Shown piece after piece: positions 42,039 to 50,608 of a stretch of DNA of 64,000 nt. The stretch is from assembly GCF_003946115.1 (NCBI RefSeq), contig NZ_RHOH01000005.1, positions 124,001-188,000 of the forward strand. Reading direction: 5' to 3'. The DNA is from Lacticaseibacillus daqingensis. Lineage in GTDB: Bacteria; Bacillota; Bacilli; Lactobacillales; Lactobacillaceae. A model generated the notes under the pieces. The model saw nothing but the letters and a program-made list of their open reading frames with translations, was not told the origin of the DNA and did no database searches. How positions within the stretch are numbered: the first letter of the stretch is position 1; every line of letters begins with the position of its first letter. The position numbers and the translations under genes were made by a program.

Positions 42039-42899
42039 ATGACCCAATTTGAGCTGATGCCGTGTCGGTGGCGCTGGACGCAAACGGCGCCGACCCGGGC
42101 CGTGCAGGTGACTGCGCGGCAGGCGGCGGTGGATTGGCCGATGCCAATCGGCGCCGAGCTCAACCTTGCGGCAATTGAATCCCAGGCCGGGGCGCCACGG
42201 GTCGTGAACTATCTGCGCTACGCCCTAGTGCTCGATCGCACCACCGCAACGGTCGCCGGGGCCGCATTGCCACTGACCGGCCGGCGTGAGCTGATGGTGG
42301 TGATGAAAAACCCGAGCGCCACGGCGCCACCGTTGCTAGAGGAAACTTTCGCCCGGCTGGTGCAGTACCTGCCGATGCAGTACGCACAGCTGCGGTGCGT
42401 CAACGTGGTGCCGGTAGTGACCGGTGACGTCAGCTTTTTGCGGGCGGGCACACTGAGCGCCGCCGCGCAAACTTACGGGCTGGCACACTGGCAGCGGCGG
42501 TTAGTGGACGGCCGCCGTGAACCCGTCACCAAGCGTCAGCTGGGCCGCTACGACCGTGAAAACGCGCGGCGCGTGGGTCAAACGGTTGGCGCCAGCGGCC
42601 CACTCAGCAACCAAGCCGCCATCACGCAGTGGCTCGCGCAGCACCCGGCCACCGATGTGCTGCTGGCCACCGGCTGCCTGCGAACGCCAGTGCTGGTTGA
42701 CGCTTACGCGCGCTTGCTGACCCAGCTAAGCCCACTGGGTCAGCAAGGGCGCCTCAAGGTGTTGGGCTTAGCGGCCGATGCGCGTTTTGGGCGCAACCCC
42801 CGGCCGCAAAACCCCCGCGATGCGCTGACACTGGTCGCGGGGACCTGGCCACTGCAGGCGGTGGGCGTACAGGCTGACCGGTTAGTCAGCCGGGCTTGA
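42039..42899 (+). CDS. DUF1643-like protein
   Basis: A 286-residue cytosolic protein. The stretch RYALVLDR...RELMVVMKNPSATAPPLLEETFARLVQYLPMQYAQLRCVNVVPVV resembles the DUF1643 core (a MNPSTA-like motif, then a V-N-L/V-P strand), a family of unknown function. The C-terminal part (ATDVLLATGCLRTPVLVDAYARLL) fits the same domain. AGGAGA lies upstream of the ATG, though an upstream in-frame ATG at 42009 exists without such a site. Monocistronic; the next gene has its own promoter. Confidence 0.6.
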   Translation: MTQFELMPCRWRWTQTAPTRAVQVTARQAAVDWPMPIGAELNLAAIESQAGAPRVVNYLRYALVLDRTTATVAGAALPLTGRRELMVVMKNPSATAPPLLEETFARLVQYLPMQYAQLRCVNVVPVVTGDVSFLRAGTLSAAAQTYGLAHWQRRLVDGRREPVTKRQLGRYDRENARRVGQTVGASGPLSNQAAITQWLAQHPATDVLLATGCLRTPVLVDAYARLLTQLSPLGQQGRLKVLGLAADARFGRNPRPQNPRDALTLVAGTWPLQAVGVQADRLVSRA

Positions 42900-42908
42900 A
42901 TAAAGCGT

Positions 42909-42937
42909 TTGCGCCTGCGCGCCTGACTGATTACAAT
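42909..42937 (+). promoter_or_regulatory. promoter of the 330-aa lipoprotein gene
   Basis: TTGCGC (42909-42914) - 17 bases - TACAAT (42932-42937). Confidence 0.6.
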
Positions 42938-42984
42938 AGAACCAACACAGATTTTAGACGACAATCAGATGGGGGGAGTGCCAA

Positions 42985-43977
42985 GTGTTAAAAGTGTGGG
43001 GAAAAGCCGCGCTAGTCGCGGGGAGCTTACTGATGTTGTGGGGCTGTGAAAAGGCCCCGCAGGTCAAACAAGCGCTCAAACAGTTTACTGATAGCACGAG
43101 TTCGCTCGGCACGAAGCCGTTTTATACCAAGCCGGATTCGAACCTTTCGGCGGCGTGGTTGAATCGCGCCGAGCACGCCAAAACCCAGGCAGAAGCTGCT
43201 ACCCCTGCCATGACCCCTGAGCAGGCGGCCGCATTTGCCGAAGCGGACGCACAGCTGCGTGCGGCCAAGCTGTTTGTCGCGGCGCAGACCGAGCTGGATC
43301 ACGCGCTGGGCGCAGATGCGGTCTTAGTGGACTCGACCTACTCACCGAGCGCTGTTCAGACGACCTACGCCACCTTGCAGCAGACGGCCCCGGCCTACGC
43401 CAAACGCATTGGTGACCGGGTGAAGCTGGTGGTGGCTGAGGTGGCCGCGCTTCAGGCGGTGACGGTGGCCAAAGAAACACCGACAGCGGCGAATGTGGCA
43501 ACGGCGGACGCCTTGGTCAGGGCCGTGCCGGTCGCGGCGTTTCAGGCGCACTACCAGCCTATTTTGGCGGCCTTGACGCCTGCGCCGGTGCCGGAGACGC
43601 CGGACACGACGACACCCGAAGCGAGCCAGCCGACCGATTCGGCGGTTGCGACAACGTCATCAGATTCACCAGCCGCCGAAGCCCCCGCGGAGACGCCAGC
43701 CGGCGATGCGACCCCTTCGACCGCAGTGGCGGAAGCGCCTGATTCAACGCCCGCGACGACGGCCGACCCAGATGACGCAGCTGACGCGGCCGCTGAGGCG
43801 CCCGCGGCGACGATGACCATCAACGGGCCGTTCGCGACAATGGCAGAGGCCGTTGCGGCGATGAAGACGGCGCAGGCGGCAACCGGCCAATTGGCGACCG
43901 CGTACTCGCTGACGCAAGCTGATGGGGCGGTGGTCTACTCCTGGCAATTCGTGACCGATGACGAAACAGATGAATGA
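42985..43977 (+). CDS. secreted lipoprotein with Pro/Thr/Ala-rich spacer (330 aa)
   Basis: A GTG start (42985) with GGGGGGAG 8 bases upstream. The N-terminus is a lipoprotein signal peptide with lipobox LWGC (Cys21). Residues ~25-200 are Ala-rich and probably helical. Residues ~195-275 are a low-complexity Pro/Thr/Ser/Asp/Ala linker, strongly acidic, likely extended and possibly glycosylated. The last ~50 residues (NGPFATMAEAVAAMKTAQAATG...YSWQFVTDD) form a small compact domain. I recognise no family. It may be a cell-surface protein that projects its C-terminal domain through the wall. Confidence 0.75.
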   Translation: MLKVWGKAALVAGSLLMLWGCEKAPQVKQALKQFTDSTSSLGTKPFYTKPDSNLSAAWLNRAEHAKTQAEAATPAMTPEQAAAFAEADAQLRAAKLFVAAQTELDHALGADAVLVDSTYSPSAVQTTYATLQQTAPAYAKRIGDRVKLVVAEVAALQAVTVAKETPTAANVATADALVRAVPVAAFQAHYQPILAALTPAPVPETPDTTTPEASQPTDSAVATTSSDSPAAEAPAETPAGDATPSTAVAEAPDSTPATTADPDDAADAAAEAPAATMTINGPFATMAEAVAAMKTAQAATGQLATAYSLTQADGAVVYSWQFVTDDETDE

Positions 43978-43983
43978 CGGGGG

Positions 43984-44014
43984 AAAAGCGTGGCGCGTGA
44001 TGCCACGCTTTTTT
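43984..44014 (+). terminator. Rho-independent terminator
   Basis: Perfect 11-bp stem AAAAGCGTGGC / GCCACGCTTTT (43984-43994, 44002-44012) with a 7-base loop and T-run. Confidence 0.9.
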
Positions 44015-44120
44015 TGACTCGTGCGCTGCCGCTCCGGCTGGGTGTCAGAGATACGCGGCACAAGCCGCCGGCAGCAACCTACGCGACACGCATTCAGTGG
44101 GCAGAGTTGGTTCAGGCGCT

Positions 44121-44420
44121 TTAGGGACGACTGAACACCCACAGGCCCAGCAGAAGCGCGGAAAGGCCCAGCCGGATCAGTAAGTGCGACCAGTGGTGGC
44201 CGCCCAGTTGGGTGCCGTTGACGTACGCTGCCACCAAGAGCAGCAAAAGCCCCAGCGGGACGGCCCAGCCCCACCAGAGGCTCAGGATCAGGCTGCCGCT
44301 GCCGCATGCGGTCAGCGCTTTGGCCCATGCGGGGAGTGGTGCAGTTGCGGCCGCCCACACCATTAAACCGGCATAGAGCAGTAATAGCGTGTGACTGATC
44401 AATGCGATGATGGCGTTCAC
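44121..44420 (-). CDS. small integral membrane protein (99 aa), unknown function
   Basis: Four closely packed hydrophobic segments (IALISHTLLLLYAGLMVWAAATA, ALTACGSGSLILSLWWGW, AVPLGLLLLLVAAYVNG, LLIRLGLSALLLGLWVF). There is no charged catalytic motif and no family I recognise. It stands alone, divergent from the kinase gene at 44546, and its start has only a weak GCAAAGCAGG-type ribosome binding site. Confidence 0.6.
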   Translation of the reverse strand: MNAIIALISHTLLLLYAGLMVWAAATAPLPAWAKALTACGSGSLILSLWWGWAVPLGLLLLLVAAYVNGTQLGGHHWSHLLIRLGLSALLLGLWVFSRP

Positions 44421-44545
44421 CTGCTTTGCGAATAATTGGATTAATTATAGCACGGGCGCGTTGGCGGGCGATAACTGGTCTAGACATTTCACGGCCGAGT
44501 GCGGTACAACTATTAGAGACAATGATTGGGAGGACGAATCACTTC

Positions 44546-45442
44546 ATGACTAAAACCTTGATCTTCGGCACTGCGATGGTCGATGCCTTAATGAACGTGC
44601 CGAGCGTGCCCGGTAGCGGCGGCAACTCGCTGGGTGAGTTCCTGGAGTACCAAGTTGGCGGCTGCGCGATCAACGCCTACTGCGGGATGCGTTACGGCGG
44701 CGGGCAGGCAGACCTGTTCGTGCCAGTGGGCCACGGCGCCAACGCCGACCGGATCGCCGCGCACATCACCAAGGTGGGTGAAACGCCGCGCGTGATCCCC
44801 GGCACGGCTGACAACGGCTGGACGGTAGCGATGATCGAACCCAACGGCGAGCGCACCTTTATCGTGCTGCCGGGGATGGAGCAGCTCATGCGGGCGGACT
44901 GGCTGCAGCACCTGGATATTCCCAGCTACGACCTGTTTTACCTGAGCGGCTTTCAGCTGTCCAACCCGCTGGTCGCCCGGGATGTTGTCGACATGTACAG
45001 CCGCCGCAGACCCGAAGCACGGGTGCTGTTCGATGTTGCGGCGCGGATCGAAACCGTGGACCAAGCGCTTTTGCAAGAGCTGTTGCGCTCGGGCGTCATG
45101 GTGCACTGTAACGAAGTCGAACTGCCGCAGGTGGCCAAAGGCGACACCTTTGCCGACCGGGTGGCGTACCTGCACGACCTGACGCACCAACCGGTGATCG
45201 TGACGATCGGCGCGCGTGGCACCTACTACTACGTCAGTGACACCGACCAAGGCATCGTGCCAGGCGAAACCGTGCGCGTGGTCAACACGGTCGGCGCCGG
45301 TGACAGCCACTGTGGGGGGATGCTCGCGGGGCTGAGCAAGGGGCTGCAGATGAAGGATGCCGTGGCGCTGGGCAACAAACTGGCCGCCAAGGTGTGTGGC
45401 ATGCAAGCGAACATGTTGCCGGTGACGGCCGGTCGGCGTTAG
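44546..45442 (+). CDS. PfkB family carbohydrate/nucleoside kinase
   Basis: A 298-residue ribokinase-like enzyme. The N-terminal GTAMVDALMNVP and GGCAINAYCGMRYGG glycine-rich region bind the sugar. The C-terminal anion hole/catalytic motif is NTVGAGDSHCGGMLAGL, with the catalytic Asp in GAGDS. VTIGARGTYYYV is the typical strand before it. It phosphorylates a sugar, sugar acid or nucleoside with ATP; the sequence does not fix the substrate. The ribosome binding site GGGAGG is ~12 bases upstream, rather far. Monocistronic. Confidence 0.88.
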   Translation: MTKTLIFGTAMVDALMNVPSVPGSGGNSLGEFLEYQVGGCAINAYCGMRYGGGQADLFVPVGHGANADRIAAHITKVGETPRVIPGTADNGWTVAMIEPNGERTFIVLPGMEQLMRADWLQHLDIPSYDLFYLSGFQLSNPLVARDVVDMYSRRRPEARVLFDVAARIETVDQALLQELLRSGVMVHCNEVELPQVAKGDTFADRVAYLHDLTHQPVIVTIGARGTYYYVSDTDQGIVPGETVRVVNTVGAGDSHCGGMLAGLSKGLQMKDAVALGNKLAAKVCGMQANMLPVTAGRR

Positions 45443-45582
45443 GGTGTGTTTTTAATTTCCGGGCTCCGGTCCGGCCTTCGATGATGAACGCGCTAGGCTG
45501 CTAATGAAATGCTAGTGTTCGTACACCAATGACTATCGAAGTATGTGCTGTGCTGACAGTTGAAATCACACGCCCAGGTAAC

Positions 45583-45612
45583 AAAAGGATTCGCATAGCC
45601 GCGAATCCTTTT
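45583..45612 (+). terminator. Rho-independent terminator
   Basis: Perfect 12-bp stem AAAAGGATTCGC / GCGAATCCTTTT (45583-45594, 45601-45612). It lies ~140 bases after the kinase stop, at the end of a gene-free stretch (45443-45582) in which I see nothing else clear. Confidence 0.85.
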
Positions 45613-45639
45613 TGCTTGCCCTTTTTTATCGGCAATGGT

Positions 45640-45673
45640 ATCTTATAACCATCCAAGGAGATGGTTATAAGAT
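45640..45673 (+). promoter_or_regulatory. 28-base palindromic operator spanning the RHH gene start
   Basis: ATCTTATAACCATC (45640-45653) and its perfect complement GATGGTTATAAGAT (45660-45673) flank CAAGGA. The AAGGAG ribosome binding site (45655-45660) lies in the spacer and the ATG at 45672 lies in the right arm. Confidence 0.8.
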
Positions 45674-46064
45674 GGTAGAGAACAAAACAGAGAAACTGAC
45701 CTTTAACTTTACCGCGACCGATTTAGCCGCAATGGATCTGCTGGTGGCGAATGGGTTTTATCGTAATCGCACGGACTTTGTGCAGCAAGCCGTGCACAGT
45801 CGCTTGGAAGCCAGCGAGGATCTGGTTGACGGGCTGATCGCCAAGGAGCGCACGCCGAGTCTTGTAATCGGCGTGCAGGTGGTGACGCGCAGGCGCTTGC
45901 TGGAAGCGCAAGCGAATCACCAGATGCTTGAGTTGAAGACGTATGGCATGCTGATCGTGGAATCGGATGTCGAGCTGGCACTGATGCAGGCGACGGTGAC
46001 CCGTGTGCAGGTCTACGGCATCACCAAGGCGCCACGCCTCATTAAGACGGCGTATGGTTTGTGA
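45672..46064 (+). CDS. ribbon-helix-helix (CopG/NikR-like) regulator
   Basis: A 130-residue protein. Residues 6-48 (EKLTFNFTATDLAAMDLLVANGFYRNRTDFVQQAVHSRLE) form a ribbon-helix-helix DNA-binding domain. The remaining ~80 residues contain strands VIGVQVVTRRRLLEA and LELKTYGMLIVESDVELALMQATVTRVQVYGITKAPRLI, a pattern seen in a class of Firmicute RHH proteins of unknown ligand. The canonical NikR metal residues are not evident. The ATG at 45672 is inside a perfect palindrome, which implies tight autorepression. No other target gene adjoins it. Confidence 0.8.
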   Translation: MVENKTEKLTFNFTATDLAAMDLLVANGFYRNRTDFVQQAVHSRLEASEDLVDGLIAKERTPSLVIGVQVVTRRRLLEAQANHQMLELKTYGMLIVESDVELALMQATVTRVQVYGITKAPRLIKTAYGL

Positions 46065-46071
46065 GTACAAG

Positions 46072-46107
46072 AAAAGGCGGTGACCACGCGCGTAGTCACC
46101 GCCTTTT
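46072..46107. terminator. bidirectional Rho-independent terminator
   Basis: Perfect 13-bp stem AAAAGGCGGTGAC / GTCACCGCCTTTT (46072-46084, 46095-46107) between the convergent RHH and TetR genes. Confidence 0.92.
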
Positions 46108-46114
46108 GCTTGCC

Positions 46115-46756
46115 TTACTCCGCCAAAAAGCCGTGCTCCAGAATGTCCATGTAGCCCATGGCCTGCTGAACGATGGGATCAAAGGCCTCGATCGAGAGGG
46201 CGGGGTTCGTGCTGATCATCGCCTTGCTTTGCTCGGCAATGGCGTTCAAGACCATCATCACCATGCCTTGCACCTGCTCGGCGGACACGCCGGCGCGGAG
46301 TTTCAGCCGGCCGACCACCGGGCTGGTGATCGTTGGCACACTAGTCGCCATCAGTTTCTGCCAGATGGCGCGGACCTTGGGCCGCAGAGTCTCGGGCAGA
46401 CTGCCGAGCTCGGCGTAGGCCGCCATGCTGAGCGTGAATTCATCGGGGTATTGCAGCTGCAACTGGATCTTGTAGCGTAGGGCGCGCGCCACCATGGTGC
46501 GAAAATCCGGGGCGTCCTGCCACACGCTGAGGTCGGCCGCGGCCATAATTTTGTCAAAAGTGGTCTGGATCGTCTCAAGGTACAGGTTGGCCTTGCTGCC
46601 GAAGTAGTGGAAGATCAGGCCCTTGGACACGTCCGCGGCGTTTGCGATCGCATCGGTTTTGGCGTCACGGTAGCCGTGGTGGGCGAATTCGTGCATGGCG
46701 GCCTGCAGGATGCGGGCTTTTTTTTCGGGATCGATCGGTTGTCGGGTTCTTGGCAT
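46115..46756 (-). CDS. TetR/AcrR family repressor
   Basis: A 213-residue regulator. The HTH (RDAKTDAIANAADVSKGLIFHYFGSKANLYLE, ~res 29-60) is canonical TetR and is followed by a helical ligand domain. It is the third gene of an operon after an ABC ATPase and a large permease; it begins 8 bases after the permease stop with AGGTGAAG as ribosome binding site. It probably represses that operon via the palindrome at 49358-49371. Confidence 0.9.
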   Translation of the reverse strand: MPRTRQPIDPEKKARILQAAMHEFAHHGYRDAKTDAIANAADVSKGLIFHYFGSKANLYLETIQTTFDKIMAAADLSVWQDAPDFRTMVARALRYKIQLQLQYPDEFTLSMAAYAELGSLPETLRPKVRAIWQKLMATSVPTITSPVVGRLKLRAGVSAEQVQGMVMMVLNAIAEQSKAMISTNPALSIEAFDPIVQQAMGYMDILEHGFLAE

Positions 46757-46764
46757 ATCTTCAC

Positions 46765-48378
46765 CTAATTCTCTCGTAAGTCACGTCTAGCATACGCCAG
46801 GTAGCCGAGTACGAGCAACCCCAGGCCAAGCGCCGTCATCCAGCCGGCCTGACCCCAGTCAACGGCTTTGAGGGGCACGTCATTGACCCAGCCGTAAGGG
46901 GTCAGCTGCTTGGCCCAGTCGGGGAAGTCCAGCAGGCTGCCGAGGTACAGGGAGAAAAAGCCGTAAGCGGGCAGGGCCCAGGCCACGCTTTGCCAACGCT
47001 GCAGCGCGCCCACGAGCACGGCACTGACGCCAAAGGTGACGATCAACGCCGGTGCGTACCCCCAGAAGCCGCGCATGTAACGGCTCAGGCTGAGCGCGTC
47101 GGGGCCCATCGCGGCACCGCCGGCCAGCTGCATGCCCCAGATGGCCAGCGCCAGCCCGGCCAGCGCGATCACCAGGCCGAAGCCGGTGACACTGGCGTAC
47201 AGGCGCAGGCGGCTCACGCTTTTGGCGTGCACCAGCTCCAGGCTACCGCGGGCCTCGTCACGGTTGAGCCGAAACAGGGTGATCAGCCCCGGGATCGTGG
47301 CGAGAATGACGAAGATGACGGTCAGCTTATTGGCAAAGGCCAGCACGATGGCGCGGTTTGCAAGGCGCACGCCGGTGGTGCCGATCAGCTTGGCCATGGT
47401 CGGGTTGCTGCTCATCAGGTCGCCTGCCGTGCCGAAAATGGAGCCATAGGTCGCCCCGAGGATCAGCAGTGCGATCAGCCAAATGATCGTGCTGGTGCGC
47501 TCCAGGCGTGCGACGAGCCCAAGCGGCCCGCGCAGGAAGGGGCTGGCGGTACGCCGACCTGCGCGCTGTGGCAACAGGCCCGCCCCAAGATCGCGCTGGG
47601 TGCCCAGCCGAAGCGCCAGGCCACCGACCAAGGCGGTCAGGGCCAGCATCAGAAGCACCGGCCACCAGGTGTTTTGGTCGTAGATGGCGAGCTTTTCGAT
47701 CCAGCCATAAATGGTCCACCACGTCAGCTTGGGGTCCGTGACGTCCGTGACCATGCGGGCGATGAACAGCAGGCCCAGCCAGCTATAACTGAGCAGGGTG
47801 GTGCCGCGGGCCGAGTCGGCGACCTGCGCGAACAGCAGGGTGAAGGCCCCAAACATCAGGCCAAACGCGCCCAGACCGAGGCCAAAGAGCCAGTTGCCGG
47901 CGGCGTCCGCGCCGGTCATCCCAGCGGCTTGCAGCCCCAAGGCCGCAAGCACGGCGGTGATCAGGTTCAGGATCACCAGCTCCAGGCTCGCGGCGGTCAG
48001 GCTGGCGCTGCGACCCACAGCATGCGCGCGGATCAGCTCCGCGACACCGGTGTCCTCCTCCGCGCGGGTGGTGTGCACGGCAAAATAACTATTCATCATC
48101 GCCACGAACAGCCCCATGAAGACCATCATCTCCGCGGCGTAAACGTTGGCGACCGTGTAAGGCGCCTTCGCCGTGAAGGGGCCGAGCAGGGAGACCATCG
48201 CCGGCGTCTTGAGCGTCTCGATGATGGTGGCCATCGCCTTGGGTGAGCCATACAAGGTGTCGAACTTGCCCGCGGCGCCGGCCATCAGCCCGACCACGCC
48301 GAGCAGCCACAGCACGATTTTGAGCCAGTCGCGGCGCAGGGCCGTTTTGAGCAAAAAGCCTGTCTTAGCGTGTTGCAT
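46765..48378 (-). CDS. ABC transporter permease, polyketide-antibiotic-exporter type (TnrB3/COG3559-like)
   Basis: A 537-residue permease with about twelve TMs arranged as two homologous halves. The repeated pattern EEDTGVAELIRAHAVGRSASLTAA (first half) and DEARGSLELVHAKSVSRLRLYASV (second half) corresponds to the cytosolic coupling loops of large ABC-2-like permeases annotated as exporters of polyketide antibiotics. Two-half permeases work with a homodimeric ATPase. Its ATG at 48378 overlaps the ATPase gene by 14 bases. The compound exported is unknown; self-protection or drug resistance is a reasonable inference. Confidence 0.82.
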   Translation of the reverse strand: MQHAKTGFLLKTALRRDWLKIVLWLLGVVGLMAGAAGKFDTLYGSPKAMATIIETLKTPAMVSLLGPFTAKAPYTVANVYAAEMMVFMGLFVAMMNSYFAVHTTRAEEDTGVAELIRAHAVGRSASLTAASLELVILNLITAVLAALGLQAAGMTGADAAGNWLFGLGLGAFGLMFGAFTLLFAQVADSARGTTLLSYSWLGLLFIARMVTDVTDPKLTWWTIYGWIEKLAIYDQNTWWPVLLMLALTALVGGLALRLGTQRDLGAGLLPQRAGRRTASPFLRGPLGLVARLERTSTIIWLIALLILGATYGSIFGTAGDLMSSNPTMAKLIGTTGVRLANRAIVLAFANKLTVIFVILATIPGLITLFRLNRDEARGSLELVHAKSVSRLRLYASVTGFGLVIALAGLALAIWGMQLAGGAAMGPDALSLSRYMRGFWGYAPALIVTFGVSAVLVGALQRWQSVAWALPAYGFFSLYLGSLLDFPDWAKQLTPYGWVNDVPLKAVDWGQAGWMTALGLGLLVLGYLAYARRDLREN

Positions 48379-49276
48379 CGTCAGCCCCGCCTTCCTGGTT
48401 GTAGTACCGCAGGAACAGGTCCTCAAGCGTCGGCGGCGTGCTTTGCAGCGCCGTGATGCCCAGCGGGGTCAGGGCGCGCATGACGTCGCCAAGCGCCTCG
48501 GAGTCCACCGCAAACGTGGCCTTGGTGCCGGTGGCCTTGAAGCTGTGCACGGCGGGCAGCGCGGCGATGGCGTCAAGCGGCTGCTGGGTCGTCACGCGGA
48601 TCTGCGTGCGGGAGAGCTGGCGCATCGCGTCCAGTGTGCCGGTTTCGATGATGGTGCCTTCGCGGATGATCGCGATGCGGTCACACATCCGCTCCACCTC
48701 GCTGAGGATGTGGCTGGAAAGCAGTACACTTTTGCCTGCCGCCTTGAGGCCCAGGACCTCCTGCTGGAAAACTTCCTCCATCAGGGGATCCAGGCCGCTG
48801 GTCGGCTCGTCAAAAATGTACAGGTCCGCGTCGGTGGACAGCGCCGCGATCAAGGCGACCTTCTGCCGGTTCCCCTTGGAGTACGTGCGCGCCTTCTTGC
48901 GGACATCCAGGTCGAACTTGGCGATCAGTGCGTCGGTGCGCGGTGAGTGGGCCTGGTCATTCAGGCGCAGGAACAAGTCGATGGCCTCGCCCCCGCTGAG
49001 GTTGGGCCACAGCGTCACGTCACCGGGCACGTAGGCGAGGCGCTTGTGAATGGCCACGGCTTCGTGCCAGACATCCTGGCCAAAAATCGTTGCGCTGCCC
49101 CCAGACTTCTTGAGGATCCCCAGCAGCGTGCGAATGGTGGTCGACTTCCCGGCGCCGTTAGGGCCGATAAAGCCGAAGACCTCGCCGGCGTTGACCGTCA
49201 TCGTAATGTCCTTGAGGGCCTGAAACTTGCCAAAGTGTTTTTGTAGATGCTCAATCACGACAATCGGTTCTGTCAT
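48365..49276 (-). CDS. ABC transporter ATP-binding protein (drug exporter)
   Basis: A 303-residue ATPase. Walker A is GPNGAGKST, Q-loop VPGDVTLWPN, signature YSKGNRQKV (variant of LSGGQ), Walker B LYIFDEPTSG and switch LSSHILSEVE. The ~90-residue C-terminal extension (IRVTTQQPLDAIAALPAV ... LEDLFLRYY) is typical of the DrrA/CcmA-type drug-export family. GGAGG lies 7 bases before the ATG at 49276. First gene of the operon, partnered with the overlapping permease. Confidence 0.92.
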   Translation of the reverse strand: MTEPIVVIEHLQKHFGKFQALKDITMTVNAGEVFGFIGPNGAGKSTTIRTLLGILKKSGGSATIFGQDVWHEAVAIHKRLAYVPGDVTLWPNLSGGEAIDLFLRLNDQAHSPRTDALIAKFDLDVRKKARTYSKGNRQKVALIAALSTDADLYIFDEPTSGLDPLMEEVFQQEVLGLKAAGKSVLLSSHILSEVERMCDRIAIIREGTIIETGTLDAMRQLSRTQIRVTTQQPLDAIAALPAVHSFKATGTKATFAVDSEALGDVMRALTPLGITALQSTPPTLEDLFLRYYNQEGGADDATR

Positions 49277-49327
49277 TGTGTTGCCTCCGTTTTGGCGGCT
49301 TTTTGCCGCTGATTTGATTGCGCCTAG

Positions 49328-49371
49328 AGTGTAACACCACGTTGTCTCGTTGGTCAATGACTAACCAGTCA
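49328..49371 (-). promoter_or_regulatory. promoter and TetR-type operator of the ABC-TetR operon
   Basis: On the - strand: TTGACC (49357-49352) - 18 bases - TACACT (49333-49328). Adjoining the -35 is the palindrome TGACT-AACC-AGTCA (49358-49371), a TetR-type operator. Confidence 0.7.
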
Positions 49372-49403
49372 ATTTATTTATACGAGTTGGCATGCGCCCA
49401 CGC

Positions 49404-49429
49404 AAAAACGCTTGAGCCTGGCTCAAGCG
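49404..49429 (-). terminator. terminator of the 375-aa lipoprotein gene
   Basis: Stem CGCTTGAGC / GCTCAAGCG (49409-49417, 49421-49429) with a 3-base loop; the U-run on the - strand is AAAAA at 49404-49408. Confidence 0.8.
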
Positions 49430-49450
49430 CTTCTTTGCCATGATTTCCCG

Positions 49451-50578
49451 TCAGCGGCGCGTGATGGTCAGCTGCCCATCGGTGAGGGTGAACGTGGCGA
49501 TCACGGTGTTTTGCTGAATCGCATTTTCGGTCAAGCGGTTGATCGCGTCGACCATCCCCACCGTGGTGGTGCCGGTGGCGTCGGTCGACAAGACATTGGC
49601 GTAGTGGTCACCGCCTTGCGCATCCGCCAGCTCAAACAGGTGAATGGTAGCGGCGCTTGGGGTCGTGGTGGTGGGATCGCGGCTGATCTTGGTCAGCGTG
49701 CGCACAGTACCTTGGCCGATGCGCACCAGCTTGCTGGCGGACAGGAATAAGTAAAGATAGGTGCCATCGCTGCCGGCCCGGGTGGTGGCGCGCGGCATCG
49801 CATAGTTTTGGCTGAGCGCCAGCCCCTGGTTATTGCTAAAGACCAAGTTGGCATACAGCGTTTGGGCCTTGATGTGCTTGAGCGACTGGATGGCGACGCG
49901 GTAGGTCGACCAGGTCACACCGGCGCGCTCGGCGCGGTAGAGGTTGCCGTGGGTGACGACGACTTGATCGGCGCGGTCGTCTTGTGCCGCCCACCGCCCG
50001 GTGATGGCCGCGTCACTCAGCCAGCGCTTGGGGGCCTGGTAGATGTCCGCGCGGTACACGACAACGCGGTCCGCGGTGGTTGGCGTCGGGTCGCGCTGAT
50101 TGCCATAGGCGTAGCTGAGCGGCAGGCCGTACAGGGTGTGACCGACGGCGAGGTAGCCGTAGCTCATGTGGGTAAAACAGGCCAGGTCCTTGAAGCTGGT
50201 CAGCTGGACCTTGGCGCCAGCGGCTTTGAGCGCCGCGTTGAGCTGCGCCAGTGTGAACGGTCGCGTCTTGGTGCCGCTGAACTTGTCCGTGCGGGTCAGC
50301 GTGGCCTTGAGCTTGGCGTAGGTCGTGGCCCGGTTGGCACCCAGTGCACCGGCGTGGGTGGTGACCGTCTGGCCGGCGGTGGCCGTGTGGCGGGTGGGCG
50401 TGGTCAGCGCGCCAGTGGCTTTGGCCTTCGAGGTGTAATAGGTGGTTTGTTGCCAAATCGTTTCGGCTCGGGTCAAAATGCGCTGCGAGGCGGCTCGCGG
50501 CGAGGGGCTGGCCGGTTGGGCCTGGTGGCAGGCGGCCAGGGGCAGTAAAAGCAAAAGGCAGATCAGGAATCGTTTCAT
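49451..50578 (-). CDS. lipoprotein of unknown function (375 aa)
   Basis: The N-terminus is a lipoprotein signal peptide (MKRFLICLLLLLPLAAC), so the product is anchored outside the membrane. The rest is Thr/Ala-rich with two apparent halves: an N-terminal ~60-residue helical region, and a beta-rich body (YLAVGHTLYGLPLSYAYGNQRD, VVVYRADIYQAPKRWLSDAAITGRW, LYANLVFSNNQGLALSQNYAM, GTYLYLFLSASKLVRIGQGT). I recognise no domain. GGAGG lies 8 bases before the ATG. It stands alone between a terminator and an inverted repeat at 50609-50626. Confidence 0.75.
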   Translation of the reverse strand: MKRFLICLLLLLPLAACHQAQPASPSPRAASQRILTRAETIWQQTTYYTSKAKATGALTTPTRHTATAGQTVTTHAGALGANRATTYAKLKATLTRTDKFSGTKTRPFTLAQLNAALKAAGAKVQLTSFKDLACFTHMSYGYLAVGHTLYGLPLSYAYGNQRDPTPTTADRVVVYRADIYQAPKRWLSDAAITGRWAAQDDRADQVVVTHGNLYRAERAGVTWSTYRVAIQSLKHIKAQTLYANLVFSNNQGLALSQNYAMPRATTRAGSDGTYLYLFLSASKLVRIGQGTVRTLTKISRDPTTTTPSAATIHLFELADAQGGDHYANVLSTDATGTTTVGMVDAINRLTENAIQQNTVIATFTLTDGQLTITRR

Positions 50579-50608
50579 TGGCGTATCCTCCGTGCTCAGT
50601 GTGCGCGA

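Noticed and set aside
45661-45678. Five-codon upstream frame (ATG GTT ATA AGA TGG TAG) over the RHH start
   Set aside because: It has no usable spacing to the ribosome binding site and is explained by the palindrome. A leader peptide is possible but unsupported.
46990-48246. 418-codon open frame antisense to the ABC permease
   Set aside because: Composition is typical of a shadow frame (Gly/Gln/Arg/His-rich). The - strand encodes a recognisable permease with TMs in the same region.
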